64,000 bases of DNA from an uncultured Planctomycetaceae bacterium (GCA_937916515.1 CALFSX010000215.1:1-64000), one strand, 5' to 3'; numbered from the stretch's first letter, positions 9,009 through 17,695 are shown. Translations and numbers: made by a program. Notes: generated from the letters alone by a model not told the origin.

Positions 9009-10174
9009 TTTCGAATTACGACAGTTGAGCCTTCGCCCAATAGCTGGAAGACTTCGTCAATGTCTCCGTCTGCCATGTGGATGCAACCGCGCGAGGCGGC
9101 ACGTCCGATGGTGCTGGGGTCGATCGTACCATGAATGCCGATGTGGTCGCCCAGTCCCAGCCAGTATTCGCCAAGTGGGTTGGTAGGATCATCGGCGTCG
9201 ACCATTCCTCCAGCAGGATTGTGCCAAACCGGATTTTGAAGTTTGTTCTGAACGGTGAACTCTCCAACGGGAGTTCGCTTATCCTGGCCAATGCCGATGC
9301 GATAGTGATGCACGTACCAGCCGTGAGCGTGGATCGTTAGTTCAAATCGGTTCAGGTCTACGACAGCTCCAAATGGCCCCTTCAGAACTTTCAGCTTTCG
9401 TCCGGCTTGCAGAGTCTTTGGAGTAACACTGTTCAGGTTGGCCAGATATTGCCATGGCACGTCGTATTCTTTAGCGATGCCTTGCAGAGTTTCGCCGAAT
9501 TCCACCATGCGAGGTTCTGCAAAGTGAGCCGTCGGATTTGCATAAATTTCCGCCGCTGTTAGTTGCAGGCGATCCTGAATGTACGGGCGGAACTCAGGCT
9601 TCTTCCAGTAGATACGCGATAATGCGGCATGAGCTTCCAGCGTTTCGCCGGCATCGATCCACAGATCAACTTCGCGAAGGTGGGAGGCGACGTCAGCGGG
9701 AAGGACGACGGGAGGTTTTTCGAAGTTGATTTCCGGCGGTTGAGCTTTTTCGAACGCCACTTGTTGAACTTTTTGAACGCTGGCGGTTTGCACGGTATTC
9801 ATGTTGGTGAATTCCGGGAACGCATTGTCCATCGGCTCCGATTGAGCGGCGATGGCGGACAGCAGTGGGTCATCCTGTTCAGAATCTGCAGGCGCGTTTT
9901 CTGCGATATTGGGTTCGGTGATATCAAAGCCGGATTGCAGGGTATCACTGGCTGTCGGTTCCGTTGACATGGCGGGCGACTGCAGCATGGCCATGAATTC
10001 GGCGTCGCCCATCGAAGGGTCGTTGATGTCGAAATCCAGATTGCCGGTGGCAACCGGGTCCAATGCCGGCATCAGGTCGAAGTGCCAAACAGAAAACGAC
10101 GCGATCGCCACTATCATCAGCGCCAGTTTGCGCTTGTCACGTGTTCGTGGCTTTTGATAGGCGAATGGGTCCAT
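9005..10174 (-). CDS. L,D-transpeptidase with LysM domain
   Basis: A 389-residue envelope protein. It has a short basic N-terminus, one membrane helix (LALMIVAIASFSVWHF, about residues 17-32), a long linker with a TPR-like stretch, a LysM domain at about 220-265 (VEFGETLQGIAKEYDVPWQYLANLN) and a C-terminal YkuD domain. The catalytic motif is complete: His348 in GIHGT and Cys364 in SRGCIHM. YkuD enzymes form 3-3 cross-links in peptidoglycan or attach proteins to it; LysM binds peptidoglycan. This is informative for planctomycetes, which were once thought to lack a wall. Its stop codon is contributed by a dispersed repeat. Confidence 0.9.
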   Translation of the reverse strand: MDPFAYQKPRTRDKRKLALMIVAIASFSVWHFDLMPALDPVATGNLDFDINDPSMGDAEFMAMLQSPAMSTEPTASDTLQSGFDITEPNIAENAPADSEQDDPLLSAIAAQSEPMDNAFPEFTNMNTVQTASVQKVQQVAFEKAQPPEINFEKPPVVLPADVASHLREVDLWIDAGETLEAHAALSRIYWKKPEFRPYIQDRLQLTAAEIYANPTAHFAEPRMVEFGETLQGIAKEYDVPWQYLANLNSVTPKTLQAGRKLKVLKGPFGAVVDLNRFELTIHAHGWYVHHYRIGIGQDKRTPVGEFTVQNKLQNPVWHNPAGGMVDADDPTNPLGEYWLGLGDHIGIHGTIDPSTIGRAASRGCIHMADGDIDEVFQLLGEGSTVVIRN

Positions 10175-10446
10175 TCCGTGATTCTCCGTTGCGTCAACAT
10201 CCGTGTTCGCTATTTCGCTGCACCGTCAGAGTTGCGGTAATTCGTCTGAGGTGGAAATTCGCTTGAGTAACGGGATTCTGGCAAACTCGCGGAAACAGAG
10301 CTATGCGAATCTTCCACACAGAACGATTCGCGGCTTCTGTTAAGACAAATTTGCCGTATACTCTTTGCCCGCTTCCACTTAAAGCGTGTTCCGTTAATCG
10401 AAAAACGCTGGAAAACGCATGTTTCCCGCAGATTCAGAGATCGCAA

Positions 10447-10899
10447 ATGACAAATCGAGATATTCAGGTGTCCGAAAACGTACGGAAAACGGTTGCAGAT
10501 GCCATCATTAGTGGTGTCGAAATGCTTATTGAAGAGGCTCAGCAAGCTACCAAGCCACTGGAAATTGATCCGTACCGATCGCGGCTGTTTGAATTGTTTG
10601 TGACAGCTGACGGCGCCAATCTGGTGGGCGACGAACGAACCACGCATCTGAAAACGGCCGTTGATGAAGATGACCGAACAGACTTGTCCGCTGACGGGTT
10701 GTGTCGGTCTTTAGCTCGACGCTGGGGGCTGGACATGGCCGCTCGCGATTCGGCAGCTCAGCAAACAAAGCTGCCACCGGTACAGTTGGAACGCATGCGG
10801 TTGCTATGGTCCATCATGCGAATGTGGATGGAATGGAATTACGCGTGGTGCCGTTGGGAAGAGTTCCACAAAACTGCCGACGAAGCTCCTGAAGAGTAG
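10447..10899 (+). CDS. Conserved-looking hypothetical protein
   Basis: A 150-residue soluble protein, not recognised. The frame is open upstream to 10303 but the added residues are Cys/Pro/Arg-rich and not coding-like; the ATG at 10447 (MTNRDIQVSENVRKTVADAI) gives an amphipathic helical N-terminus. The rest is helical with an acidic-basic mix and a striking C-terminal helix rich in Met, Trp and Arg (LLWSIMRMWMEWNYAWCRWEEF). No signal peptide or membrane span. It is divergent from the transpeptidase gene. Only its coding character is supported, from amino-acid composition. Confidence 0.6.
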   Translation: MTNRDIQVSENVRKTVADAIISGVEMLIEEAQQATKPLEIDPYRSRLFELFVTADGANLVGDERTTHLKTAVDEDDRTDLSADGLCRSLARRWGLDMAARDSAAQQTKLPPVQLERMRLLWSIMRMWMEWNYAWCRWEEFHKTADEAPEE

Positions 10900-10920
10900 A
10901 GTCCTGGCGCTAAGCTTGAA

Positions 10921-11033
10921 GTGGCCAATGCGGAGGAAGCCCCGCGGTTTCTCAAACAAATTCACAGCCTCGGAGCCACGACATGCGGAATGGCCACATG
11001 TCGCTGCTCCGCGACTCACCTGGTGCAACGTGT
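10921..11033. repeat. REP-like palindromic element
   Basis: Between two convergent genes lies a palindromic unit related to the 2718-2905 cluster: AGCCTCGGAGCCACGACATG at 10967-10986 followed by ACATGTCGCTGCTCCGCGAC ending near 11017. The two arms can pair imperfectly (ACATGCGG / CCACATGT core). It may act as a bidirectional mRNA 3' end for the genes on both sides. Confidence 0.5.
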
Positions 11034-11035
11034 AA

Positions 11036-13582
11036 CTACTCGTTCCCACCAACCGTTGTTTCGTAATTAACTCCTTCCGGAGTCGGTACGGGAACGGCAA
11101 CTGTGGTTCCGAAGTCGCCTTCTGTTTTCGTCATCGAGTCTACGGCGACGAACGCGGTGAAGGCACTCATCAGGTTGTGAGCCAGTGCTGTTTCGAGAAC
11201 CGTCACCTTGATTTCATCAGCCGCTTCGGGTGATCGCGTGGCGACGTTCATCATGTCCATGATTTTCAGGCGTGCCCACACCGCGGCGACTCCCGCGTGC
11301 TTTTCTGAAGCATCCGTTTCGTCCAATGCGACTGAAAACGAAGCCGGTTCCATGGCGACTCGACCGTTGATTTTCACAACGCTCGGTTCACCCTTGAATC
11401 GACCAGTGACCACAACGGGACGTCCGACAATCAAGTCTGGCAACCGCTGAGGATAAACGTCGGCGACTTCCATGTTGCCCCAATCGATCTGCAGATCGGT
11501 CATCGCAGGATGGCTTATGCGTTGGTTGAATCGTTCCATGATCTCAGTCGCGTTATCGTTAAGGCTTAGATAAGCGACAGCTCCGCGACCAAGCATTGCC
11601 ATGCGATTCATCAGCATACGGTTCGGTGAACTGCCGACTCCAAAACTGAACACTCGCGATTCGCCCAGCTTTTGATGCATGGCGGTTAGAACCTGCTGTT
11701 CGTTGCCGATGTAACCATCCGTCATGAAGGACACCAGCCGGAATCGACCTTCATCGTGAGGAAAATCTAGAGCCGCTTTGATGCCTTCAATCATCTGAGT
11801 TCCGCCAGTGCTGTTCAGCGATTCAAGGTATGACAGGCCCAGCTTGATGTTTTCGTCGGTTGCCAGCAGAGGTTCGGCTCCCAGTTGAGAAGCGTTGTTC
11901 GAAAACTGAATAATCTGAAATGAGTCTCGCGGAGTCAGCGATTGCACCGCATGTCGAATCGCGGCTTTCGCCTGCTGCATGGGCTTGCCGTTCATGCTGC
12001 CGGAACAGTCCAGAACGAATACCATTTCCATTGGGCTGCGTTGTACCTGAGCCAGGTCAGCAGGGGGATACAGCATCATCGTGAAGTATTTGCCCTGCTT
12101 GTCTTCGTGAGTCAGCAAGGCCGACTTGATGTGAGTGCCGGCCACTTTGTAACGCAGGACAAAGTCTTTGTTGGGGATTGCGTCTCGTGGTGACAAAGTG
12201 ATGCTTCGTTGTGATTCAGTAACCTGCTTTTCTTCAATGGCGTGATTCACGCAGTGAACGTCTTCAATGTCGACTCCGGCAGAAATATTCAATGTGACAG
12301 ATACATCGTGGCCGCTACGTTCGTTGGGTGCCAGGTACTGCACTTCGGTGTCCTGTCCGCTGCTGCCGTGGTCTCCGCGAGCAACCGTCCCCACGCCGTT
12401 TGTTGTGGCAGCGGGATTGAATCGAGGACCAACAACCATTGGAAACACGAACTCGTAAGAACCATCGTCGTACTGCAACGTATTGAAGTAGCGAATGTGA
12501 ATGTCGATCTGCTTGCCGGGTTCGATGTTGGCGACCTTCTGAGTGAAGATGTTAGCTCGTTCCTGAGTCATCAACGCCGCAACGTGTCCTTGAGCTTTAG
12601 CGGCCGCATAGATCTTTTCTGCCTTCTCGCGTTCTCGAATGATGCCGCGAATCTTTCGATCGCCAACAGTCATCACAAATTCATTAACCGCCGCGTTGTC
12701 GGGCAGCGGGAAGACATAGACCGCTTCGATTTTGGAACTGTACGGGTTATGAAACTGCTGGTTGACGTCGACCGTGGCGATGTATCCGTCGATGCTGCCT
12801 TCCACGGAAGTATGCTTTAGAGGAACAGGAACCTGTTTTGTTTCGTTCGGCAAGGTTGCCATCAATGCTCCGCAACCGGGAACATCGGGGTTGGCCGTTC
12901 GTGATTGTGCATCAGCGGACTTAGCGATAATCCAAAGTTCTTCGCCTGGCTGAAGGTCAAACACGACTGGTGCCGCCGCAGGTTGGTTATCAGCAATGCT
13001 CTCTTTTATTTCCAGGGAACGTCCGCCTGAGCCTGCTGGTGAAGGCGTCGCGGCTGAAGGCTGTCCGCCACCGACTCCACCGCCGAAGCCGCCTGACTTT
13101 GCTTCCATTTCCTGCCCGGGAAGTATCATCCGGCGTGAAGCGACTGCTGGGGGTTCGTCGGACGGTTTCAGTTTTTCCTGCGTTCCTTTGCCATCGAGCT
13201 CACTTTTGATTGCTGAGTCGGCCGGCATGGCCAGCGAAGGTGCTATCGGTGCGTTTGGCTCAGGCGCTGCTTCCATTTTGCGAGATTCATCTGCCGACAA
13301 TTTTGGTAGATCAAGGCTGTCAGCTTGAGGCACAGATTGTTGAGCACCGAAGCCACCACCCATGTCTGCTTCTGCGGATTCATTTTCCCTGCTGCTTTCA
13401 CTGACCGCTGCATCAGGTGCTTCCGCTGCCTGGGGCGCAGCATTCTCTGCCGTTCCTTTCTCTGCCACGGCGGAGTCTGTGGACGCTTGCTCATTGCTTG
13501 CCCCGCAGCCGAGGTTGAACAAACACGCTGTCAGTATCATCAGAGACAGATTCAAGCAGAACGCACGTTGTATTGATTTCAT
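11036..13582 (-). CDS. VIT and von Willebrand factor A domain protein
   Basis: An 848-residue exported protein. The N-terminus (MKSIQRAFCLNLSLMILTACLFNLGC) is a signal peptide, possibly a lipoprotein signal with Cys26. Residues 27-200 are a low-complexity Ala/Glu/Pro/Gly linker. A VIT (inter-alpha-trypsin) domain follows at about 250-385 (VDVNQQFHNPYSSKIEAVYVFPLPDNAAV). The vWA domain starts near 515; its metal-dependent adhesion site is intact (DCSGSM, 525-530) with FMTDG later. Such proteins bind ligands through a metal ion and are common in planctomycetes with unknown roles. It is the last gene of a minus-strand run after the cohesin-like gene (88 bp gap), so it may be part of the sigma/dockerin module. 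Confidence 0.92.
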   Translation of the reverse strand: MKSIQRAFCLNLSLMILTACLFNLGCGASNEQASTDSAVAEKGTAENAAPQAAEAPDAAVSESSRENESAEADMGGGFGAQQSVPQADSLDLPKLSADESRKMEAAPEPNAPIAPSLAMPADSAIKSELDGKGTQEKLKPSDEPPAVASRRMILPGQEMEAKSGGFGGGVGGGQPSAATPSPAGSGGRSLEIKESIADNQPAAAPVVFDLQPGEELWIIAKSADAQSRTANPDVPGCGALMATLPNETKQVPVPLKHTSVEGSIDGYIATVDVNQQFHNPYSSKIEAVYVFPLPDNAAVNEFVMTVGDRKIRGIIREREKAEKIYAAAKAQGHVAALMTQERANIFTQKVANIEPGKQIDIHIRYFNTLQYDDGSYEFVFPMVVGPRFNPAATTNGVGTVARGDHGSSGQDTEVQYLAPNERSGHDVSVTLNISAGVDIEDVHCVNHAIEEKQVTESQRSITLSPRDAIPNKDFVLRYKVAGTHIKSALLTHEDKQGKYFTMMLYPPADLAQVQRSPMEMVFVLDCSGSMNGKPMQQAKAAIRHAVQSLTPRDSFQIIQFSNNASQLGAEPLLATDENIKLGLSYLESLNSTGGTQMIEGIKAALDFPHDEGRFRLVSFMTDGYIGNEQQVLTAMHQKLGESRVFSFGVGSSPNRMLMNRMAMLGRGAVAYLSLNDNATEIMERFNQRISHPAMTDLQIDWGNMEVADVYPQRLPDLIVGRPVVVTGRFKGEPSVVKINGRVAMEPASFSVALDETDASEKHAGVAAVWARLKIMDMMNVATRSPEAADEIKVTVLETALAHNLMSAFTAFVAVDSMTKTEGDFGTTVAVPVPTPEGVNYETTVGGNE

Positions 13583-13670
13583 GTTGTCGACCTTTCGATC
13601 AGATCAGATTCGAATGGGATGTTGGTGTATGTTTGGCGATCGCTATGGGGCGAAGCGTCACGATAACGGC

Positions 13671-14228
13671 TTACGCTCCGGCTTTGGCGATTTCAATTTG
13701 AGCCTGGATTCTCTGACCGTCGGTTGTGGCAGACGCTTTCAGTTCTGTGCGATACTGTTTGGCCCCGGAGCCCTGCAGTTGCACGTGGATTCTGGCCACT
13801 CGGCTGCGTCCGGATGGCAGATTGTCGCCCGTATTGAATGCAGCCAGGATGACTCGATTGTTGTTCATCGCTTTGGGATCGTAAAACGGAGGCTCTTCAA
13901 ACGCTGCGTGCTCGCCGCCTTCGATGCCGACAATTTCGACGCCCGGTGACTCACTTGCCAGTTCAAACTGATACGCGGCCAAAGCGTTCGAACCGGAATC
14001 GACAAACACGTCGATTGCTTCAAATCGAACGGCGTCTTCGTCAGCCACGTCAGGGCCAGCCAACTGAGTGATTGCCTGCTGAGGATTCGCTGTCGCGGTT
14101 TGCGGCTGGTCCTGAGCGTACGTCAGAGCCATCAGGCAAACGTCAAATCCGATCAGCAGCAGCCAGGCAATTGGCACGATGCTTCGCCGGTATGAGTTGC
14201 GGTTGATGGTTGTCTTCGAAACATTCAT
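13671..14228 (-). CDS. Exported cohesin-like protein
   Basis: A 185-residue protein. An AAGGGA box about 8 bases upstream favours the ATG at 14228 (MNVSKTTINR) over one at 14264. A membrane or signal segment lies at about 17-38 (IVPIAWLLLIGFDVCLMALTYA, possible AQD cleavage). The remainder has the pattern of a cohesin-type beta-sandwich: DVFVDSGSNALAAYQFELASESPGVEIV, then VILAAFNTGDNLPSG and SRVARIHVQL. Cohesins bind dockerin domains, and the upstream neighbour carries a dockerin. The cohesin assignment is from pattern only and is moderate; a general carbohydrate-binding-like fold is the alternative. It lies 56 bp downstream of the dockerin gene. Confidence 0.65.
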   Translation of the reverse strand: MNVSKTTINRNSYRRSIVPIAWLLLIGFDVCLMALTYAQDQPQTATANPQQAITQLAGPDVADEDAVRFEAIDVFVDSGSNALAAYQFELASESPGVEIVGIEGGEHAAFEEPPFYDPKAMNNNRVILAAFNTGDNLPSGRSRVARIHVQLQGSGAKQYRTELKASATTDGQRIQAQIEIAKAGA

Positions 14229-14284
14229 GTTTCGTTCCCTTTCAGGGTTATCTGAGATAAGCATTTAAGCTACGTGCCTGGCCG

Positions 14285-14794
14285 TCACAGCATGACCGCG
14301 TTCATGGCGATCAGGTTGATGTCTGTCTGGTCTGTCGAGCCGTCACCGTTTTGGTCCCACCGATTTGCCTGGCTGCTTCCCGACTTAACAGACCGAGCCA
14401 GAGCAAACGCATCAAGAATGTCGACTTGCCCATCTTGATCGACGTCGCTCGACACGAACGTTTGTTCCATTTCGCCAGCCGACGACTTGTCGTTCAGCGC
14501 CATGGATTGGGGGTGTGAAGCCGGTTCCTGAATGGTCTGTGGCAGCACAGCAAACAGCAGTACTGCGGCCGCGATTGTTCCGGTTGACCACGCCACCCAT
14601 CGGAATCGCTGGCGAGCTGGTGGCTTGATGTTTGGTCTTCTAATGCCGCTTAGGTGGGCGGCCGCGTCACTTAAGATCGCGTTTTCCACTGTTTGCGACA
14701 CGTTCAGCGGTGGCCCGCTTTGTCGACGGATCGCAGCCACAACTTCATGTGGTAACTGGTCTTCCGTCGATTCTGGTGTGTTTGAATCGTTCAT
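14285..14794 (-). CDS. Single-pass membrane protein with dockerin domain
   Basis: A 169-residue protein. Residues 1-65 are cytoplasmic in type (acidic, then Arg/Pro-rich), followed by one membrane helix at about 67-86 (VAWSTGTIAAAVLLFAVLP) and an outer domain. The outer part holds two dockerin calcium loops, residues 117-128 (DVDQDGQVDILD) and 147-158 (DQNGDGSTDQTD), the duplicated F-hand of type I dockerins. The layout (small cytosolic N-terminus, helix, outer sensor) and its place divergent from an ECF sigma gene resemble an anti-sigma factor, although no zinc-binding HxxxCxxC motif is seen. An anti-sigma role is therefore inference. Confidence 0.75.
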   Translation of the reverse strand: MNDSNTPESTEDQLPHEVVAAIRRQSGPPLNVSQTVENAILSDAAAHLSGIRRPNIKPPARQRFRWVAWSTGTIAAAVLLFAVLPQTIQEPASHPQSMALNDKSSAGEMEQTFVSSDVDQDGQVDILDAFALARSVKSGSSQANRWDQNGDGSTDQTDINLIAMNAVML

Positions 14795-15097
14795 GATTGG
14801 GGGTACCTCCGCCAGATTAAGTGTGGAGCAATTCGAATTGGTTCAAGCAATCTAATAAGAATCGTTGGAATCCGCACTGCTACGCTCAGAGCCGACTTAC
14901 GGAAGGTTCCATCGAGCCGCCTGCGAGTTGCTGGCAAAGGCTGTCCGTTCAAAGCTTGTGCGGCGAAAGTGTTATCGCACGGTTTTCGCAATAGGCGTTC
15001 AACTGATACTCTTTAGTACATCTTGTATCTTCAGCGTGTTCTGTGATCCCAATCATTCAGGAACTGTCTCGAATTAACTTCCCGATCTGCGTCCAAT
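14795..15097. other. Divergent promoter region, ECF cluster
   Basis: About 400 bp separate the dockerin gene from the ECF sigma gene. Promoters for both directions should lie here. Apart from the strong hairpin at 15098-15156, no recognisable operator was found; GGGGGTACCTCC just upstream of the dockerin start reads on the minus strand as GGAGGTACCCCC, a good ribosome binding site. Confidence 0.4.
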
Positions 15098-15156
15098 GTA
15101 GGGCCGGTTCCTACCGGCCACTGTTCGCGGTGTCGGCCGGTGGGAACCGGCCCTAC
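15098..15156. repeat. Long GC-rich inverted repeat upstream of sigma gene
   Basis: Left arm at 15098-15119 (starting GTAGGGCCGGTTCC) and right arm at 15135-15156 (ending GGAACCGGCCCTAC) pair almost perfectly over 22 bases, with a loop of about 15. It ends 45 bp before the sigma ATG, so it lies in the likely leader or promoter. It may be a mobile palindromic repeat or a regulatory hairpin. Confidence 0.8.
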
Positions 15157-15201
15157 GGAGGTTGTTTCAGGACTGTTCCTAAGCTGTTTAAGCCTTCCTG
15201 A

Positions 15202-15753
15202 ATGTCTGCATCTGCTGACAATTCGACCGATCTGCAACTGGTGGCCGCAATTAACGACGGCGATCAGGAAGCATTCGCAACGCTGTACCATCGCCACAAA
15301 GATTGGGTGGTGAATCTGGCTTTTCGATTCACCGGAAACCATGACGATGCTCAGGATGTCACTCAGGAAACGTTTGCCTACCTTGTTCGAAAGTTCCCCG
15401 GCTTCGAACTGACGGCTCAGATGACCACGTTTCTGTATCCTGCCGTTCGTAACCTGTCGATTGCCGCAAGAAAGAAGCGACAGCGATCAACCAGCAGCGA
15501 TGAGAACCTCGATCTGTTTCCCGAAGTCCCTTCTGAGGAATCAGCCGATCGCAGTGAAATGGCAACTGTGCTGGGTTCGCTATCGGACGCTCATAAAGAA
15601 ATCCTGCTGATGCGATTTGTCGATGACATGACGCAACCAGAAATCGCGGCGGCCCTTGAGCTGCCTCTGGGCACTGTGAAGTCACGACTGCACCACGCCA
15701 TTCAAGCCGTAAAGAACTCACCAGCAATCGCCGCTTTTCTGTCTGGTGGATGA
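15202..15753 (+). CDS. ECF-type RNA polymerase sigma factor
   Basis: A 183-residue group IV sigma-70 factor. Region 2 is at about 24-95 (LYHRHKDWVVNLAFRFTGNHDDAQDVTQETFAYLVRKFPGF), with the DAQDVTQETF core that binds the polymerase clamp and -10 element. Region 4 is at about 125-175 (LGSLSDAHKEILLMRFVDDMTQPEIAAALELPLGTVKSRLHHAI), with an intact helix-turn-helix. No extra C-terminal domain. It is divergent from the dockerin membrane protein, its probable regulator. The 3' half is duplicated 1.75 kb downstream. Confidence 0.95.
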   Translation: MSASADNSTDLQLVAAINDGDQEAFATLYHRHKDWVVNLAFRFTGNHDDAQDVTQETFAYLVRKFPGFELTAQMTTFLYPAVRNLSIAARKKRQRSTSSDENLDLFPEVPSEESADRSEMATVLGSLSDAHKEILLMRFVDDMTQPEIAAALELPLGTVKSRLHHAIQAVKNSPAIAAFLSGG

Positions 15754-15960
15754 TCGATGTTTGAGCAATCAATCTTGTCGGTTGGCCACTTCCCTCAACT
15801 TTCTTCACCAGCGAACCCGCCGCTCGCGCGTGAAGAAAGTTGTGGCAGCGCCCAGTTACAATCCGTATGTAAACAATGTAAAACGTGGACTATCTGGTAG
15901 GCAACGACTAATGGACAGCAGCAGTGCCGTCCATCCCGGACTGGGATGCACCGTTCGCTC
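15464..15960 (+). repeat. Segmental duplication, copy 1
   Basis: From CCGCAAGAAAGAAGCGACAG to the end of the sigma gene, and in weaker form through the following intergenic DNA (AGCAGTGCCGTCCATCCCGG near 15920-15940), this stretch matches 17212-17695. The match is near-identical inside the gene and decays after its stop codon. Confidence 0.8.
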
Positions 15961-16042
15961 CGCCGAAGACTAAAGAAAGAGACCTAAACTCTTTGGGCTC
16001 GCCCAAATCGAAACGTAATTTAATAACACAGGCCGCTCAACC

Positions 16043-17200
16043 ATGAAGACCGTTCCATTGTTTCTGGCCATTCTTCTTTTGTCGCCCGGTACACACGCTC
16101 AAAACCGCGTACAGCCGGAATTGTTTGACGTGCCGGACATCCGTTCGTCGTGGGACGATCTCACACAGGGTCTCAGTTCCAAAGATGACTGGCTAAAGCG
16201 GCGAGTCGTGTTGAAGCAGCGTTATCTGGACCTGTTGCGTGATCAGCACAAGCCGGAAAAGCCAGCCCTGGATTTGATCGTCCACGAAGATGTCGTGGTG
16301 GAAAATCTGTATCGTCGACAGTTGATCAGCTACGCCGTCGAATCCAAGGAACGAGCACACGCGTATCTTGGGATCCCGCTACAACTGACTGGCAAGGCTC
16401 CTGCAATCGTTGCCCTGCATGGCACTTATCAGTACGGCAAGAAACAGGCGGCGGGACTCATCGACAATCCGGACAAGGCGTATCTCGATCATCTTTGCCG
16501 CCGGGGCTTCGTCGTGATTGCCCCCGAGCACTTCGTCTCCGGTCATCGAATCCCTGCGGAAGGTCCCTACGAAACGGGGGCTTTTTACAAGAAACATCCC
16601 GAATGGACGGCTGTCGGGAAATTCACCTACGAGCATTCCATCGCGATCGATGTCCTGCAGAGTCTTGAGCAGGTCGATGGTGAACGCATCGGCGCACTGG
16701 GGCATTCGCTGGGTGGCCATGGCACATTCTTTTTGGCGGCTTATGACGAACGCATCAAAGCGGCGGCGTGTAATTGCGCAGCGGCGTTTTTTCGGCACAA
16801 TCCCACGGTCGAAGCCTGGTCGCGAGATCGCTGGTATGTCTATTTCAAGCCGATCCGTGAGGGGCTTATGAAGGGCGAGATGCCGCCGATCGATTTTCAC
16901 GAAATCATTTCGCTGATTGCCCCTCGTGCCTTTCTGGATGTTTCGGCCCTAAACGACGGACATGGTCCCACTCAAAAGCAGCGACTGCTGATGCTGATGA
17001 AAATCATGGAAGTTTACGAACTAAACGACGCCCCACAAAACTTCGGCTTCTACGTGCACGGTCGAGGACATTCAGTCGCTCACGAGTCGCGTCAGTTAAT
17101 CTACGGCTGGATGGACACCCATTTGAAACCAGCGGAAGCCACTCAAACCCGACTTGTCGTACCTGCACCAGAGCTTCCCATTTCTTCCGAGGCGAAGTGA
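16043..17200 (+). CDS. Secreted alpha/beta hydrolase (acetyl-esterase-like)
   Basis: A 385-residue exported hydrolase with a signal peptide (MKTVPLFLAILLLSPGTHAQ, cleavage near residue 20). The nucleophile elbow is GHSLGGHG with Ser222; Asp305 in SALNDGHG and His343 in HGRGHSVAHE complete a plausible triad, and VALHGTYQYGK forms the oxyanion region. It belongs to the dienelactone hydrolase/acetyl-xylan-esterase-like group, so deacetylation of polysaccharide or ester cleavage in the envelope is likely. It lies alone between the two copies of a duplicated sigma segment and its stop is 12 bp before copy 2, which suggests it arrived or was rearranged with that duplication. Confidence 0.87.
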   Translation: MKTVPLFLAILLLSPGTHAQNRVQPELFDVPDIRSSWDDLTQGLSSKDDWLKRRVVLKQRYLDLLRDQHKPEKPALDLIVHEDVVVENLYRRQLISYAVESKERAHAYLGIPLQLTGKAPAIVALHGTYQYGKKQAAGLIDNPDKAYLDHLCRRGFVVIAPEHFVSGHRIPAEGPYETGAFYKKHPEWTAVGKFTYEHSIAIDVLQSLEQVDGERIGALGHSLGGHGTFFLAAYDERIKAAACNCAAAFFRHNPTVEAWSRDRWYVYFKPIREGLMKGEMPPIDFHEIISLIAPRAFLDVSALNDGHGPTQKQRLLMLMKIMEVYELNDAPQNFGFYVHGRGHSVAHESRQLIYGWMDTHLKPAEATQTRLVVPAPELPISSEAK

Positions 17201-17211
17201 GAAGGCCCATT

Positions 17212-17588
17212 CCGCAAGAAAGAAGCGACAGCGATTAACCTGCAGCGATGAGAACCGCGACCTGTTTCCCGAAGTCCGCTCTGAGGAATCAGCCGATCGC
17301 AATGAAATGGCAACCGTGCTGGGTTCGCTATCGCATGCTCATAAAGAAATTCTGCTGATGCGATTTGTCGATGACATGACGCAACCAGAAATCGCTGCGG
17401 CGCTTGAACTGCCTCTGCGAACCGTTAAGTCACCATTGCAGCACGCCGTTCGAGCCGTAAAGAACTCACCAGCAATCGCCACTTTCTGTCTGATGGATGA
17501 TTGTCGCCCAAGTAGTGAGTCTTGCCGGTTGGCGACTTCCGCCGATCAATTCTTGAGAAAACTGGGGTTTGCGGGTAAGCAGAGTTGA
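17212..17588 (+). pseudogene. Truncated duplicate of the ECF sigma factor
   Basis: This copy encodes only the linker and region 4 of the sigma factor at 15202; region 2 is absent, and the open frame begins inside the hydrolase gene (ATG or TTG near 17154) with about 20 unrelated residues. Substitutions hit the recognition helix: LPLGTVKSRLHHAI becomes LPLRTVKSPLQHAV, with a proline in the helix. The C-terminus differs because of a small indel, giving a longer tail. It cannot work as a normal sigma factor. It could in principle make a region-4-only protein, but no ribosome binding site or promoter supports expression. Confidence 0.8.
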
Positions 17589-17695
17589 GGCAAACGCCGA
17601 GTTGCAAACCATCCGAAACGGCGTCAAATAAGGATTTCATTTAGGAGGTGGCCAGTGGTCAAAGCAGTGCCATCCACCTCGGTCCGGAAAGCACC
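17589..17695 (+). repeat. Segmental duplication, tail of copy 2
   Basis: The intergenic tail after the sigma pseudogene keeps weak similarity to the DNA after the intact sigma gene: AAGCAGTGCCATCCACCTCGG here against AGCAGTGCCGTCCATCCCGG near 15920. This shows the duplicated unit ran past the gene end. Confidence 0.55.

Noticed and set aside
17154-17588. Second ECF sigma factor gene
   Set aside because: Region 2 is missing, region 4 carries helix-breaking changes, and the frame starts inside the hydrolase gene; treated as a pseudogene.
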